Shown in pieces: positions 1 through 13,229 of a stretch of 64,000 nucleotides of DNA; the first letter of the stretch is position 1, and each line of letters begins with the position of its first letter. The stretch is from NCBI GenBank assembly GCA_039000515.1, contig JBCFYV010000935.1:1519652-1583651 (forward strand), read 5' to 3'. Source of the DNA: Timema cristinae. Its lineage: Eukaryota > Arthropoda > Insecta > Phasmatodea > Timematidae. Made by a program: the position numbers and the translations under genes. Under the pieces are notes generated by a model that saw only the letters and a list, made by a program, of their open reading frames with translations, had not been told where the DNA came from and ran no database searches.

Positions 1-778
1 TTAGGTCTAGTAAATTTGATAGCGGTCGGATAACTCTTCTTATGAACATTTTGAACTGTACCTAGCCACAGGGAAGGGCGTTACCCTTTTCAATACCGAC
101 AGGTTATGGTCTAATTGGATCGTTGGTTCGACTCTTATCCGGGACACCTGTGCTGGATACTTAACAGCTGCATTGAGTTTGTTCATAGTTATTTTACTAT
201 GAAGCGCTCTATTATTAGTCCTATGTATTAATAATTTTGCAATATATATGAACAAAATAATATAAAAATTAAGGATTTTAAGGATGTTTGTAGTATTTAC
301 TTAGAATGATAACGGTAAACAACATTTCTTGATAATGAGTTAATTAACCTCAACTAAGCGTGAACGTACACACCAACAACCTGATAGTTCCGACAGTCAT
401 TAATTCACTTGGTCTAGGGCGTCAGACTCACAATAGACTGTATTACTTGCGACGGGAGATAACAGTTCAGGTGTCATCTAGGTAGTGTTTCAAATGTGGG
501 TAGTCACCGTGGTTTTACCATACTCTTTCTAAGTCAATGTGGATGTACTTAATCTAAATAGCCTTTATCATCCCCAACCCTTAGACAAAGCTAGGGGTCA
601 GCAAACTTTATAATATTATGTTTTAAAAAAGTGGCAATTTGGTAAAAAATAAATATCTTGCAAAAATATAATTTTTATGTTATTAATTAGTTTTTAGTTT
701 TATTAATCCATATGTATCAGAAACGGACACGTGATGGTTATCTACAAGATCTGTCCTAAGATCTGTCCTGAGAGCTGA
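1..778. other. Non-genic AT-rich stretch
   Basis: I see no gene, RNA or clear repeat here. The only open frames are short and without protein-like composition. A weak resemblance to the SINE B body near 480-560 is too poor to call. Confidence 0.5.
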
Positions 779-791
779 ATAAAGTTTAATT

Positions 792-1067
792 ATTATTATT
801 ATTAGCACGGTCTACTACCCGTTCGGGTTATACGCACTTACGCTAATGTGTAATGGTAGGGTGATTGTGAGATGAAATGAAGGACCTACAGTTTTAACGT
901 GGAATCCGAACACGGTGGAGACCTGGCATTCCTCACATTCACAAGATGTCTTGTCAGAGGTGAAGGAAGGGTTTGGTAATCAGATAAATTTTTGCCGGAC
1001 CGAGGATTGAACCCCGGCCGCCAGCATAGAAGTCTGACACTTACCCTAGACCACCAGGTCACCCATG
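792..1067 (-). mobile_element. SINE A, near full-length, with target-site duplication
   Basis: tRNA-derived SINE on the minus strand. Read on that strand it starts with a tRNA-like head with a Pol III A box (TGGTCTAGGG type) and a B box (GGTTCAATCC), then a unique body, then a tail ending GCTAATAATAAT. A 13-bp target-site duplication, ATAAAGTTTAATT, flanks it at 779-791 and 1068-1080. The perfect duplication points to fairly recent LINE-style retrotransposition. The head has small deletions compared with the copies at 5916 and 12573. Confidence 0.9.
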
Positions 1068-1080
1068 ATAAAGTTTAATT

Positions 1081-3500
1081 GAGTGAACAATGCCAAGCTG
1101 GACACAGACGGAACTCAACACACAAACAACAAAAATGTCCTTGGATAGCTCAGTGTCAGTGAGAGAAATAGCATTCAAAGCCAAAGGTCGTGTGCCCGGT
1201 TTTTATGAAAAGATCACCATTTTTCACTGAAATGAAGCAATCAGTTTAGTTCTATGAACACAATTGTTGGTTTGCTATATATTTTGCGGGCTAGACCCAC
1301 GGACCGTAGGTTTCTGACCTCTGGACTAAGCCAATGAGAGTTCTAGAGGTAACGTTAAAAACGACTAGTTAAAATAAATACATTCATCCATCAAACGAAT
1401 GATAGTTAAATTTCAGTTAACTACTGTCATTGTGGGTAACTCCTTGTCTTTGTTGGTAGAATGTTTGGCTTTTGAGTAAAGGGTCCCGAGTTTTAATCCT
1501 GGCATTGTCAAAAAATAGGCCAATACGAATGGCACAGTCATGACTGATCGTTATGTCTGTTCTAGAATTAAGTTAGTTTGTAAGTTGTGTCATGATGTAG
1601 TTAGCTGATTCGTAAATGCACATTCCCATTTGAGATGTGTAGAGCAGAGTTTCTGTGTCAGATGGGGACTGAGGGGGTGAGACCATATCACAAATACAGT
1701 TTTAACAAGCTATACCTACCCTGGCAACAATCCAAGACACGCCACTGTTAGTTAGAAATTTCAATAAATCCTCAATGGGAAGAAGATAAAGCCAAAGGAG
1801 AGGGAAATAAAAGTTTAAAGAGTCCATAATGTCACTTAGAACTTTGCGGTAGTTGGTTTTTAAGAATTGTAACTATAAAAATTTGTAAATTTGCAGTAAA
1901 CTATGTGGTACGTCAAGTATCTTCTGAAATATTTCCAGGGTACACGCACCACAGTTTGGTAAACAATATACTTGAGGAAACGCTTACCTACACCTCTATT
2001 TATTTTATGTTTGAGCCACTCATGTTCAGAGCTTATGGTATATTATTATTGTTAAGTGTACATGAACAGAACTATTCTATTTTAATGTTAGCTTTCACAA
2101 CACAAGGTTATATCAGCTTATGACTTACAAACTACCTTGATCTCAAACAACAGGTGGATCTAACTAGTATGCTTGTCTCTCTCCATCCCAGAAGATCCGG
2201 TTCAGATCCAGACCAAGCTAACGTCTTTCTTTATCAATTAAGGAGTGACTGAATTAAACTTAAATTGATGTCAATATTGTTTCAGTTTTTATGATAAAAT
2301 ACATTCTGGACAGATAAATAAAATATATCTTAGGTAAATGCGTTTAGTTTAATTTTCCATCTATTAATAGATCAATAGTTATTGAATATTTGTCATGATA
2401 ATTGCGCAATTTTACCATGAATATTTTTAAATAAGATAAAAATTGCTGGTCAAATAACTCAATGATAATTACATTGAAATATTTAGACTATTATGTGTAG
2501 AAAAATATGACAAATGTATGTTGGAGGAAAGCTAAAGCTTGTACACTTAAATGTAGGCCTACATGAATAGCAAGTGTCGGAATATCGAAAGGAGGAAAGT
2601 GCAGAGGGCTTTAAATCCACCCTCCTCATCTTGTTTCATTGTACTAGCTCGTTTGTCACTAAGGATCACCACACCAATAGTCCAAACGTCCAAAAACTTA
2701 ACATACATATTTTACTACGAATAAAACCAATATAAATGATTGAACTTGAAATGTGTCAAAGTCAGCTTAGTAAAATTGTGACTTAGGCCCCTATTCCACT
2801 GTCCCCGATGTGACACTTTTCCTGTGGGCGTTCTTACGTGCGCGAGGGCATTTCAAATGTTACAACAAACACCTGATTTGCATTTCATTTGTAAGACGTT
2901 AAAGAAGACAAACCACGGTGATAAATTATTTTACCCTCGTGCTCCACCTACGCCCTTTAACAAAATAAAACTCCCTATCGTGTATTTTATTTTTATCTCC
3001 CCGGTTTTATAGCTTTCGCGGGAATGAGAAAGATAGAGATTAGTATATCATGTTATGAGATTAGGATAGAAATTAACGCTTGGATTTCAAGACTTGTCTT
3101 GATGTATAGAGACAGTCATAGACGTATCATATACCTTACCAAACAGGCCTCGAGAATTGAAATGGCTCCCAAGAGGTTTGCTGCTGTTGTATATAAAAGC
3201 TGTTGCATTTTACGATGGATGAGCAAGAGTTCGTGTCTTGTGTGTTATCTTACTGACTTTTTAATATTCGAGCTACTAATTATCTATAAGTAATTTTCCT
3301 CAAACGTATAATATATTTTACTGTTTTCCCCTGACGCTTTTATAGTTATCCATCTGGGACAGCCACATATTTAAACTTATATAAAGTAGGACATGGAAGC
3401 TATACTTAATATAAAATACAGCCACATTTGGGTGTATGAAATTGGAAAACCATTTTGTAAACTAGTTTAGTCATCAACATAATCTAATAATAAATAACTA
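1081..3500. other. Non-genic AT-rich stretch with a degenerate tRNA-like patch
   Basis: No convincing gene. Around 1455-1510 a sequence with GGTAGAATG and GAGTTTTAATCC spacing resembles a decayed tRNA or SINE head on the plus strand. Around 2150-2215 a second patch contains GGTTCAGATCC, like a B box. Neither is good enough to call an RNA gene. Open frames at 1905, 2824 and 3024 show no recognisable motif. Confidence 0.4.
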
Positions 3501-3774
3501 CCTGCTTTGGTGGTAACATGGTCTAACGCACTACTCTCACAGTAGACTAGAGTGCTGGTGACCGGGAGACCAAGGCTCGAATCTCGGCTGGCCTTAGAGA
3601 GTTTTTTTCCAATCTCGGTTTTCACCATCCTTCAATGTAAATGCTGGTTCACTTTACATAAATACATTCTTCCTGATTCCTAAAACCATTAGTGTAATTA
3701 GTACATAAGCGTATGATCAGAACGGTTAGTACGTGGGGCTAAATAATAATAATAACAATAATAATAATAATAAA
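3501..3774 (+). mobile_element. SINE B, diverged copy
   Basis: tRNA-derived SINE of the second family. The head has TGGTCTAACGC (A box) and GGCTCGAATCTC (B box). The body has the conserved block around 'aatgctggttcactt', and the tail reads ATTAGTGTAATTAGTACATAAGCGTAT followed by an AAT-rich run. The 3' end is the same tail module found in SINE A. Divergence is higher than in the copy at 20874. Confidence 0.8.
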
Positions 3775-3835
3775 GTTAAGATCATGAATTATAGCATACA
3801 ATTTAGACACAATCAACTTAATTATTTAGAAAAAA

Positions 3836-5034
3836 TCTTTTAAACAAAGTCATGCTAACATTGGTAGCTCACTAAGAATAATCCTTTAAACAAAGTCATG
3901 CTAACATTGATAGCTCAATAAGAATAATCCTTTAAACAAAATCATGCTAACATTGATAGCTCAGTAAGAATACTCCTTTAAACAAAGTCATGATAACATT
4001 GATAGCTTACTAAGAATAATCCTTTAAACAAAGTCATGCTAACATTGATAGCTCAGTAAGAATAATTCTTTAAACAAAGTCATGCTAACATTGATAGCTC
4101 AGTAAGAATAATCCTTTAAACAAAGTCATGCTAACATTGATAGCTCAGTAAGAATAATCCCTTAAACAAAGTCATGCTAACATTGATAGCTCCGTAAGAA
4201 TAATCCTTTAAACAAAGTCATGCTAACATTGATAGCTCAGTAAGGATACTCCTTTAAACAAAGTCATGATAACATTGATAGCTCACTAAGAATAATCCTT
4301 TAAACAGATTCATGCTAACATTAATAGCTCAGTAAGAATAATCCTTTTAAACAAAATCATGCTAACATTGATAGCTCAGTAAGAATACTTCTTTAAACAA
4401 AGTCATGATAACATTGATAGCTCACTAAGAATAATCCTTTAAACAAAGTCATGCTAACATTGATAGCTCAGTAAGAATAATCCTTTAAACTAAGTCATGC
4501 TAACATGGATAGCTCACTAAGAATAATCCTTTAAACAAAGTCATGCTAACATTGATAGCTCAGTAAGAATACTCCTTTAAACAAAGTCATGATAACATTG
4601 ATAGCTCACTAAGAATAATCCTTTAAACAAAGTCATGCTAACATTGATAGCTCAGTAAGAATAATCCTTTAAACAAAGTCATGCTAACATTGATAGCTCG
4701 GTAAGAATAATCCCTTAAACAAAGTCATGCTAACATTGATAGCTTCGTAAGAATAATCCTTTAAACAAAGTCATGCTAACATTGATAGCTTACTAAGAAT
4801 AATCCTTTAAACAAAGTCGTGCTACCATTGATAGCTCAGTAAGAATAATCCTTTAAACAAAGTCATGCTAACGTTGATAGCTCCGTAAGAATAATCCTTT
4901 AAACAAAGTCATGCTAACATTGATAGCTCCGTAAGAATAATCCTTTAAACACAGTCATGCTAACATTGATAGCTCAGTAAGAATAATCCTTTAAACAAAG
5001 TCATGCTAACATTGATAACTCACTAAGAATAATT
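3836..5034. repeat. 46-bp minisatellite, about 26 copies
   Basis: Tandem array with a 46-bp period; each unit carries the blocks TTTAAACAAAGTCATGC and TAACATTGATAGCTCA. Units differ by one to three substitutions. The 'catgataacatt' variant recurs near 3991, 4268, 4406 and 4590, spacings that are multiples of 46 bp, so multi-unit blocks were duplicated. All spacers are part of the repeat, so this is not a CRISPR array. Confidence 0.95.
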
Positions 5035-5915
5035 GGCAATTTATAACACCAAAATGAGTATTTTCCTCCTTCAAAATTTGGGTAGTGTTGAACAAAGAAA
5101 AGGGATAAGGATTGGCTAAAATAATTTAAGAAATACAAGATGATGTTCTATTTGTTAAAATGTGTTCAAAACTTGTTCAATATTTCTTCAATTAGCTTGA
5201 AATTTACTAAAGGCCACTGTACACATAAAGACAATCACTATCTCCAAAAAGAATAGTAAACAAAGGCTTATTGACTTATCACGAATTGAACACAATTAAG
5301 CCTTTTTGAGGTTGGATATCCCTGGATAATTCACACATAATGAGAACAAATCACGTAGAAAGCATTACCATCACATTACATACTAACCAATTGCATAATG
5401 TGCACATTAGTGTGAAAAGTTTATTAAAATTATCCCAACTGTTGTTACAACTTAATCAAATTTCCAAATTTAAAACAAAAAGTGAGCCTGGGAATAAATA
5501 ATCCTGCTTAGTTTTAAAAGTGTTTTTGAAACGAACAAAGTTAAGAGGACCACCTAGTGTTAGCGAGAAATTGCCAAGCAGACGTTCAGCAATAACGCAG
5601 TATTTAATTAAAAACTGCATTATTGCGGAATATGGTTCATACAAAAATAAAGTCATTTTTTTAATAGGGCTCTTTTTCCTTGACAACCTAATATTTTGCG
5701 TTTTATTATAAAAAATAAATGGGTTAAAATCTGACGTTAATGCATTTTCAACTAATTTTTAAGCATATTGGCAGAGCTATGAGAATTATCTTTATTACAA
5801 AGGGCTTTAGATTTAGACTTCCTCAAACAAATACAGGTATTTTTATGGGCTCACAACAGAAAATTTAAATACATTTTAGAACTAACAGCAAGCTTTCCGC
5901 ATTAATTAGAGATAA
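5035..5915. other. Non-genic stretch
   Basis: No gene recognised. The overlapping open frames on both strands near 5456-5711 are a by-product of the hairpin at 5589-5626, which makes both strands read alike. Confidence 0.5.
5589..5626. repeat. Perfect-like hairpin
   Basis: Arms GCAATAACGCAGT and ACTGCATTATTGC pair at 12 of 13 positions around a 12-nt AT loop. It may be the core of a small foldback or MITE-like element. No flanking target-site duplication was found. Confidence 0.6.
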
Positions 5916-6206
5916 CAGGTGACCTAGTGGTCTAGGGGTAAGGTGTCGGACTTCTGTGTTGAGGGTCCGAGGTTCAATCCTCGGTCCCAGCACAGATCTA
6001 TCTAATTACCAAACCCTTCCTTCACCTCTGACAAGATGTATATTAATTAAAACTTGTGAATGCGGGAAATGCCGGGTCTCCACCGTGGTTCGGATCCCAC
6101 GTAAAACTGTAGATTCTCCATTTCATCTCACAATCACCCTAATATTATATATTAGCGTAAGTGCATATAAACCGAACGGGTAGTAAGACGCGGTGCTAAT
6201 AATAAA
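5916..6206 (+). mobile_element. SINE A, full-length, with target-site duplication
   Basis: Near complete SINE A. The tRNA-like head carries the A box TGGTCTAGGGG and the B box GGTTCAATCC. The body includes 'ccttccttcacctctgacaa', and the tail ends GACGCGGTGCTAATAATAA. A 12-bp duplication AATTAGAGATAA lies at 5904-5915 and 6207-6218. This is one of the best copies for defining the family. The tail 'cgtaagtgcatataaaccgaacgggtagtaag' module (6155-6190) is shared with SINE B. Confidence 0.92.
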
Positions 6207-6414
6207 AATTAGAGATAAGATGTTTCTTAGTTTTGTCTCCTCTCTCAATTACATGAAAGGGTGGTTGTAGGGGAAGAGCTAAAATAATTATAAGCTTATA
6301 TAGAATAGTGAAGTAGTTTCAGACCATACACAGACCATTGTATTTTAATCAGTGTAGTCTGACCATTATAATTTCTCGCTGACATAGGCGGCCACCTAGC
6401 TGCAATAATAAAAA

Positions 6415-6560
6415 GACCCGTTTCGGTGGTTGAAGGGTCTAAGTTGTCACTCTCGCAATAGAATGGACTGATGATGACGGGGAAGCTAGTGTTTGAATCC
6501 ATGTTGTGTGTACTTCCTTAAGCAAATGCGGGTACACATCCTCTCAGTTCAAACTTCTCT
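6415..6560 (+). mobile_element. SINE B, 5' fragment, degenerate
   Basis: Head-like block 'tttcggtggttgaagggtctaag' followed by a B-box-like GTTTGAATCC and the body block 'aaatgcgggtacaca'. The tail is missing. Called by similarity to the other SINE B copies in this window. Confidence 0.55.
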
Positions 6561-6570
6561 ACAATATGTC

Positions 6571-8014
6571 AATGCTCCAATATGAGAAGATAGCTAGACA
6601 CGGTGACAAGTAACAGTAAGGAGAACACAGTGTGTGTATAGCTATCTATACGTCTATGAGAAGCCGGTGTGAAGTGTGCAATCAGAGGGCACATTGTGCT
6701 ATGATTCACGCAAATAACCTTGAGATATTCACAACATCAATATGATCATGTTGTAATATTTATGGTAACAAATGATGACATGAAGGAACCTCTTTGGCAA
6801 GGTGAGGTCTTTTTCTTTTGGCGAGAAGTCATTGCTTCAGTTTGAGCGGTGTCGACGCCAAGTCTATGATTAAAGTAATTTTTTTTTGAGAAGAGATACT
6901 TAGAACGTAGCCCAAAGGGATTGTTTTACCATGTTTGACAGTCTAAATTCTGTGGAAATGTTTATATTTATTGGCCAATTTTTTTAATACCTTAAACACA
7001 TTTCAAGGTGTTATTTTTTTCACGTGATTGGGTTTGAAAGATATTTCATTGGTCTTAAACCTTCACTTAAACCCTCAACCACCAATCCCTACCCACGTGA
7101 CTCTCCTTAGTAATAGTTTTGGAACAATATTGTAGATAAACTAACAAGTGACTAAGTAGATTAAATGAATAAGACATTAATTCATGGACACTTCCATAGG
7201 CTTAGTTATATAGGTCTACATTTTGTGTATGTTAAGCCGAATATTGTGAATTAGAAAGTGCCATAAATTTATTTAACATTCCACGAAAACGTGTTTTTAT
7301 TGATTTTATAAGGTCGATATTTTGACAAAAAATATTATTTTTGAAAAATTTATTTTTTATTTTCATGCCTATCAAATTATTCGATTAAAGTATCCATTAT
7401 ATATTATGGTACATTTTTACTTTCAATGTTTATATTTAAAAATATCATACATTATGTTTGCTATAGTAAAGATCAGAACCAAAATTAGCTTATGAAAGCT
7501 TAAGATATAATAAAGCATAAATTAAGATATTAATTAGGGTGGGCTATAAATAAATGAACAAACATTTTCCTGGAAAGGAAACGAAACATTACGTAATGAA
7601 AGCACCCAGTGTACTCGGCCATATAGCAAACCCTGCCTTTTGAGTTAGATATGAAATTCTACCATAAGCTACAACAATAATTATTTATATATTTAATTAT
7701 TTACTCTTATAACACTAAGTATTAATAAAAATCATTATTATATCAATATACTAATGCATTTTCTTTCCATTTCTCTATTTTTCATGATCACAGAGCAAGG
7801 TTAAACACTATTGCTATGACCGCAAAACATCTTTTTACTGATCTAATAGTCTTAGGTTTGATTACCAACAAGAGTCAAAGATTCCTTGATGTGAAATTCA
7901 ATTTGTTTCATTTTCCTAGTTGAAAATCAAAATTCTGTTACTTTTTGTGTGGTTATCTTAAAAATAGTTTAAGATACATCACGCATTTCTTCTGGAGGAG
8001 ATAGTTATTTATTT
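6571..8014. other. Non-genic AT-rich stretch
   Basis: No gene, RNA or repeat that I can support. Composition is strongly AT-rich with many stops in all frames. Confidence 0.5.
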
Positions 8015-8215
8015 TTCCACGCCAAGTCTTACAGCCCATCCTTACTACTCAAATTTAAATACCACCATGGTGTAGGGTCAGAATTTAAAGCAAATATATC
8101 ACCATTTGCGTGGATATAGGGTGGGAAACAATTAAATATAAACATCCTTACAACATCCGTTCAGGATTCAATTTCTGACTTCCTCGTCACTGGAAAATTA
8201 TACCAAACTAGAAAC
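8015..8215 (-). mobile_element. Probable degenerate SINE B
   Basis: Reads 'caccatttgcgtggatatagggtgggaaac', which matches the reverse complement of the SINE B body block ('catttgcgtggagggagagtggaaac' type). Head and tail are not well preserved. Confidence 0.35.
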
Positions 8216-8257
8216 TTACCATGGAACATGGACTGTCTTTGATGTGGTTTAATGTAG

Positions 8258-9736
8258 TGGTCACCATTCTGAGACAGTGAAAGCTACTAGTTTCGTCACC
8301 ATTCTGAGACAGTGAAAGCTACTAGTTTCGTCACCATTTGAGACAGTGAAAACTACTAGTTTCGTCCCATTCTGAGACAGTTAAAGCTACTAGTTTCGTC
8401 ACCATTCTGAGACAGGGAAAGCTACTAGTTTCGTCCCATTCTGAGACAGTGAAAACTACTAGTTTCGTCACCATTCTGAGACAGTGAAAGTTACTAATTT
8501 TGTCACCATTCTGAGACAGTGAAAGCTACTAGTTCCGTCAACATTCTGAGACAGTGAAAGCTACTAGTTTCGTCACCATTCTGAGACAGTGAAAGCTACA
8601 AGTTTCGTCACCATTCTGAGACAGTGAAAGCTACTAGTTTCGTCACCAATCTGAGACAGTGAAAGCTACTAGTTTTGTCACCATTCTGAGACAGTGAAAG
8701 CTACTAGTTTCGTCACCATTCTGAGACAGTGAAAACTTCTAGTTTCGTCACCATTCTGAGACAGGGAAAGCTACTAGTTTCGTCCCCATTCTGAGACAGT
8801 GAAAACTACTAGTTTCGTCACCATTCTGAGACAGTGAAAGTTACTAATTTTGTCACCATTCTGAGACAGTGAAAGCTACTAGTTCCGTCAACATTCTGAG
8901 ACAGTGAAAGCTACTAGTTTCGTCACCATTCTGAGACAGTGAAAGCTACAAGTTTCGTCACAATTCTGAGACAGTGAAAGCTACTAGTTTCGTCACCATT
9001 CTGAGACAGTGAAAACTACTAGTTTCATCACCATTCTGAGACAGTGAAAGCTACTAGTTTCGTCACCATTCTGAGACAGTGAAAGCTACTAGTTTCGTCA
9101 CCAATCTGAGACAGTGAAAGCTACTAGTTTTGTCACCATTCTGAGACAGTGAAAGCTACTAGTTTCGTCACCATTCTGAGACAGTGAAAGTTACTAGTTT
9201 GGTCACCATTCTGAGACAGTGAAAGCTACTAGTTCCGTCAACATTCTGAGACAGTGAGAAGCTACTAGTTTCGTCACCATTCTGAGACAGTGAAAGCTAC
9301 TAGTTTCGTCACCATTCTGAGACAGTGAAAGCTACTAGTTTCATCACCATTCTGAGACAGTGAAAGCTACTAGATTCGTCCCCATTCTGAGACAGTGAAA
9401 GCTACTAGTTTCGTCACCATTCTGAGACAGTGAAAGCTACTAGATTCGTCACCATTCTGAGACAGTGAAAGCTACTAGTTTCGTCACCATTCTGAGACAG
9501 TGAAAGCTACTAATTTCGTCACCATTCTGAGACAGTGAAAACTACTAGTTTCGTCACCATTCTGAGACAGTGAAAGCTACTAGTTTCGTCACCATTCTGA
9601 GACAGTGAAAACTACTAGTTTCGTCACCATTCTGAGACAGTGAAAGCTACTAATTTCGTCACCATTCTGAGACAGTGAAAACTACTAGTTTCGTCACCAT
9701 TCTGAGACAGGGAAAGCTACTAGTTTCATCCCCATT
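8258..9736. repeat. 35-bp minisatellite, about 42 copies
   Basis: Tandem array of a 35-bp unit built from CACCATTCTGAGACAGTG and AAAGCTACTAGTTTCGT. A higher-order repeat is visible: a run of variant units ('ttactaattttgt', then 'agttccgtcaac', then 'gctacaagtttc') at about 8490 recurs at about 8840, exactly 350 bp (10 units) later. A few units are 1-3 bp shorter. Confidence 0.95.
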
Positions 9737-12224
9737 GAGGTTCTCAATTTGGTTCCAAGAAACTGACAATATTTATTGTTTTTAGGTCTGTATTTACAGC
9801 AGCTGGATTGAGAGACTAGAGCTTTTTATTCTATAAAAGACAAATAAATGGACTAAGCATTTATTTATATTTACTAGCAAGATCAAAATAGTTTACCACT
9901 TTAATGTAACATTTAAATAGTTGGAATTAATCTCGCTTTTGACTTTTACATTTTATATTTATATTAAGTTTGTTTATTAGCCAGTAAAACAGACAATTTT
10001 AATTTATTTAGCTTTTTCCCCAAAATTTAAAGGGGTGTGAAATTAGGAGCACTTTTCTAGGATTTAAATTTTTTCGTGTTTATTGGTTTATTTTCATTTT
10101 AATAAGATAATTGTTTCTTTTATTTTGTTGTGAAACCCCATCATGTAGAGTAATACAGTGAAGGATCAGGTTCGTATACAATCGTTCAACGACCCTCAAA
10201 CGCCAAAATATACTTGGAGGCTAAAGAGAAAACGAATCTTAATATTTCTTGTCATAGTTTAATTTCAGAACAGATCTATTCCAAACTCATATTGGTTTCT
10301 TTTTATCAGAATCAAGTGACAGAGTAGTGTATGTGGAAAGCAATTAAACTGGTTTTCAAGAATGACTAGCTTTAGAGACAAAAAATATAACTTATGAACG
10401 TTTTAACAGAACGAATATCACAAATATGTTATATATTGCAAAATGTAATTTTGTTTTACTTTTTTTTTACATTCGATCTTAATACTCGTTATGTTATATC
10501 CATATAATTAATTACACTACTGTACTCGTGATGAAGAATGTGGAATTAACAGGAAATGTAGGCCTGGCCACTATCTCGTGGATATAGAGAGAAACTATAT
10601 AGAGAAATTAGCTCAGTGCACTTAGCCGGTATTTGAACATCAACATTATCGTAGCTAGCAAAACAAATTCATTACTGAAACGAGAAAAAGTAAACTTATT
10701 TTTTTTAATGAAATAGTAAGTATAATATTATTTATTTTGTTAAATTTAATACTTGAAGCAAAATTTAAATATGAAGCATTATAAAATAGAATAGAACTTG
10801 TATATTAATATATATCTTCTCAGTCCACTAATGAATGCAAACACTGTATTAATTATTGTATTTGTATTTTTTATAATTTTTATGAACTCTCTAACATCAC
10901 GGTTATGGGTACATAACTATGATATATTACTAGCTTTGGAATGTGTATAATAATTAAATACGCCACATTATATCATTTTTACAAGTCAAAAAAGTGGTTT
11001 ATTTTTATAAAAAACTAAGAATTATCTAAAGAAAACATTTTATACTTAGATAAACAAAGGGTTTGAATAATAACCATCTTTGTTGAAAATAAAGTGTATA
11101 CATAGTAAATAAATGCTCGTGAAAGAGCAAGAAAAAACACGCCGAAGGTGTCTGTAAATCATGGTTTAGTTATGTTGTAAAACCTATGAAAGGGTTCAAG
11201 CCTGAGGGTTGTTACTTCGGATACTTTCTTTCGAGCCACAGGGAAGCAAAAAGATCAATAATAATGAGAAGAACGAGTCGCTGGCGAATAACAAGCTATA
11301 AATATGTGGATGGAATATTCAATATCTAAGTTAGCCTTCATTATAAAATTTAAATGTTCGTACAAACCTAGTGAGAATTACTTGATTATGTTCAATACAA
11401 GAAATATTTAAAATGAGGTGATTATTTTCATCATTCACATAGTTAATTATTTTGGAATAAAAATGTAACAATATCGGAAATTTATAATATATTAATATTA
11501 TGCTTGAAAACACCTCTAAAATAGTGTTTTAGTTTCAAAACCTTTATCAAGATTCCAGCATTTTTGAACAATAATTTTTAGAAGAATGGTTGTTGATTAC
11601 AGAACTCTTATTATTTCAAAAATAAAATTTGTGGATCATAACTTCTTATTTTGACATCATTGTCTATATTTCCTTTTGAACTGTTTATTTTTAATATATA
11701 ATTTGTTACATGGAAAGCCGGAACATAATTAAATTCGCTAAAACATGTTACTGATCACGGCTATATTTTATTTCAGTTCGTTAAAACATTTGTTATATAT
11801 ACAAATAAATCAAAAATAGTCTTTCGCAATAAATCAATAGCTATATTTAAAATGCATTTATTTAATTTAGACTCTACAACAAGATTTAGATTGTAAAATG
11901 TGCTTGTAGCAAAATATATTTGAAATGATCGTAACTGACGACAAAATTAATAGCATTTGGTCATTTGGTATTAACAGCTGTTGGGCTATAGCTGACACCT
12001 CCAAGGAAGGTGTTTTGACAGCTGGTAAATATGTTCACCATTGTATAGTATACTATTTAGCGTATAGATGAATAAAAATATAACACATGTTTTTTAAAAC
12101 TGTCCGTTATGAGTCAAAGGCTGTAAAATCAGTTTAAATAGTCAGTACTTATCAAGAATTTGTTTATAAATAAAATTCGTCGTAAGAAACAAACTTTTTT
12201 TTTTCTTACCGTGCTTCACTTCTT
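9737..12224. other. Non-genic AT-rich stretch
   Basis: About 2.5 kb with no recognisable gene, RNA or repeat. Open frames are short, and the 60-aa minus frame at 11331 has no protein-like feature. Confidence 0.5.
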
Positions 12225-12395
12225 ACTTCTAGCACGGAATATTGTTAGGCCGAGGTTATGGTTAAGAGAAAGGGTTCTAGCATTTGCATGGAGAGAGAGT
12301 AGGGATACATCAAGGGAAATGAGAACCCCCAACTCCACGTCAGCAGCTAGCCAGAGACAAGTCTGACGCTTTTGTCGACGTCACCACTGGTGCTG
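12225..12395 (-). mobile_element. Probable degenerate SINE B
   Basis: The block 'gcatttgcatggagagagagtaggg' matches the SINE B body on the minus strand, and 'cgcttttgtcgacgtcaccac' is head-like. Heavily decayed. The 68-aa open frame across it is not a gene. Confidence 0.35.
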
Positions 12396-12572
12396 ATTTG
12401 TTATTTTCAATTAACTAACTCTCTCCTCTCACTTGCGCAGTTCCAATTTTAATGGAAATGAATCTGACAGTAGAAAAGTTAATAGATTATTTTCATGTAT
12501 TCATACGTCAAGTCATGTGATCTGCATTTGTCACTTTTAAATATATTATAAATACCTATAAAATATATTATT

Positions 12573-12848
12573 ATTATTACTAGCACCTCGTCTTACTACC
12601 CGTTCGGGTTATACGCACTTACGCTCATGTGTAATGGTAGGGTGATTGTGAGATGAAATGAAGGACCTACAGTTTAACGTGGAATCCGAACCACGGTGGA
12701 GGCCTGGCATTCCCCACATTCACAAGATGTCTTGTCAGAGGTGAAGGAAGGGTTTGGTAATCAGATAAATCCGTGCTGGGACCGAGAATTGAACCCCGGC
12801 CGCACGCATAGAAGTCTGACACCTTACCCCTAGACCACCAGGTCACCC
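12573..12848 (-). mobile_element. SINE A, near full-length
   Basis: Minus-strand SINE A with intact head (A box rc at about 12830-12840, B box rc about 12785-12795), body and tail. It is flanked by AT-rich imperfect duplications of the AAAATATA type at about 12560 and 12849. The 75-aa minus open frame here is a chance reading through the SINE. Confidence 0.88.
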
Positions 12849-12889
12849 AAAAATATAATAAATTGTAAAAGAGTTTAAATGGTTTTCTA

Positions 12890-13125
12890 AGCACCGTGCA
12901 TTACTAACCGTTCAGGCTATACGGATATATGCTAGTTACGATAGTGGGTTAGGTATTTTTAAGATTGGATTTTGTAGATATGTACCCACATTTGCGTCGA
13001 AGAAAAGTGGAAAATAATTTCGGAAAAACAGTTTGCACTACACCTGACAAGGTTTCTAGACTTGTGCTCCCCGTTATAGGCAGTTCAGTCTATTGCGTGC
13101 ATGACGCTTTAGACCAGAGGTAGCC
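12890..13125 (-). mobile_element. SINE B, diverged
   Basis: Starts with the reverse complement of the shared tail ('agcaccgtgcattactaaccgttcaggctat') and continues through the body block 'cccacatttgcgtcgaagaaaagtgg' to a decayed head. It is directly next to the SINE A copy, so one inserted close to the other. Confidence 0.65.
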
Positions 13126-13229
13126 AACACTTGGCAAGTGTGACCCAAACGGCACTCAAAAGTATTTCAAATGGCATGCCTAAAATCATCAGAAATAAAA
13201 GTATATAAACATAACAATTTTTATTTTAG

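Noticed and set aside
3836..5034. Regular repeats that could look like a CRISPR array
   Set aside because: The whole 46-bp unit repeats with no unique spacers, no cas genes are present, and the genome is eukaryotic. It is a minisatellite; the same applies to 8258, 31071, 40318 and 41974.
12667..12894. 75-aa minus-strand frame
   Set aside because: Runs through a SINE A copy on its sense strand; similar chance frames arise at other SINE copies such as 5956 and 57710.
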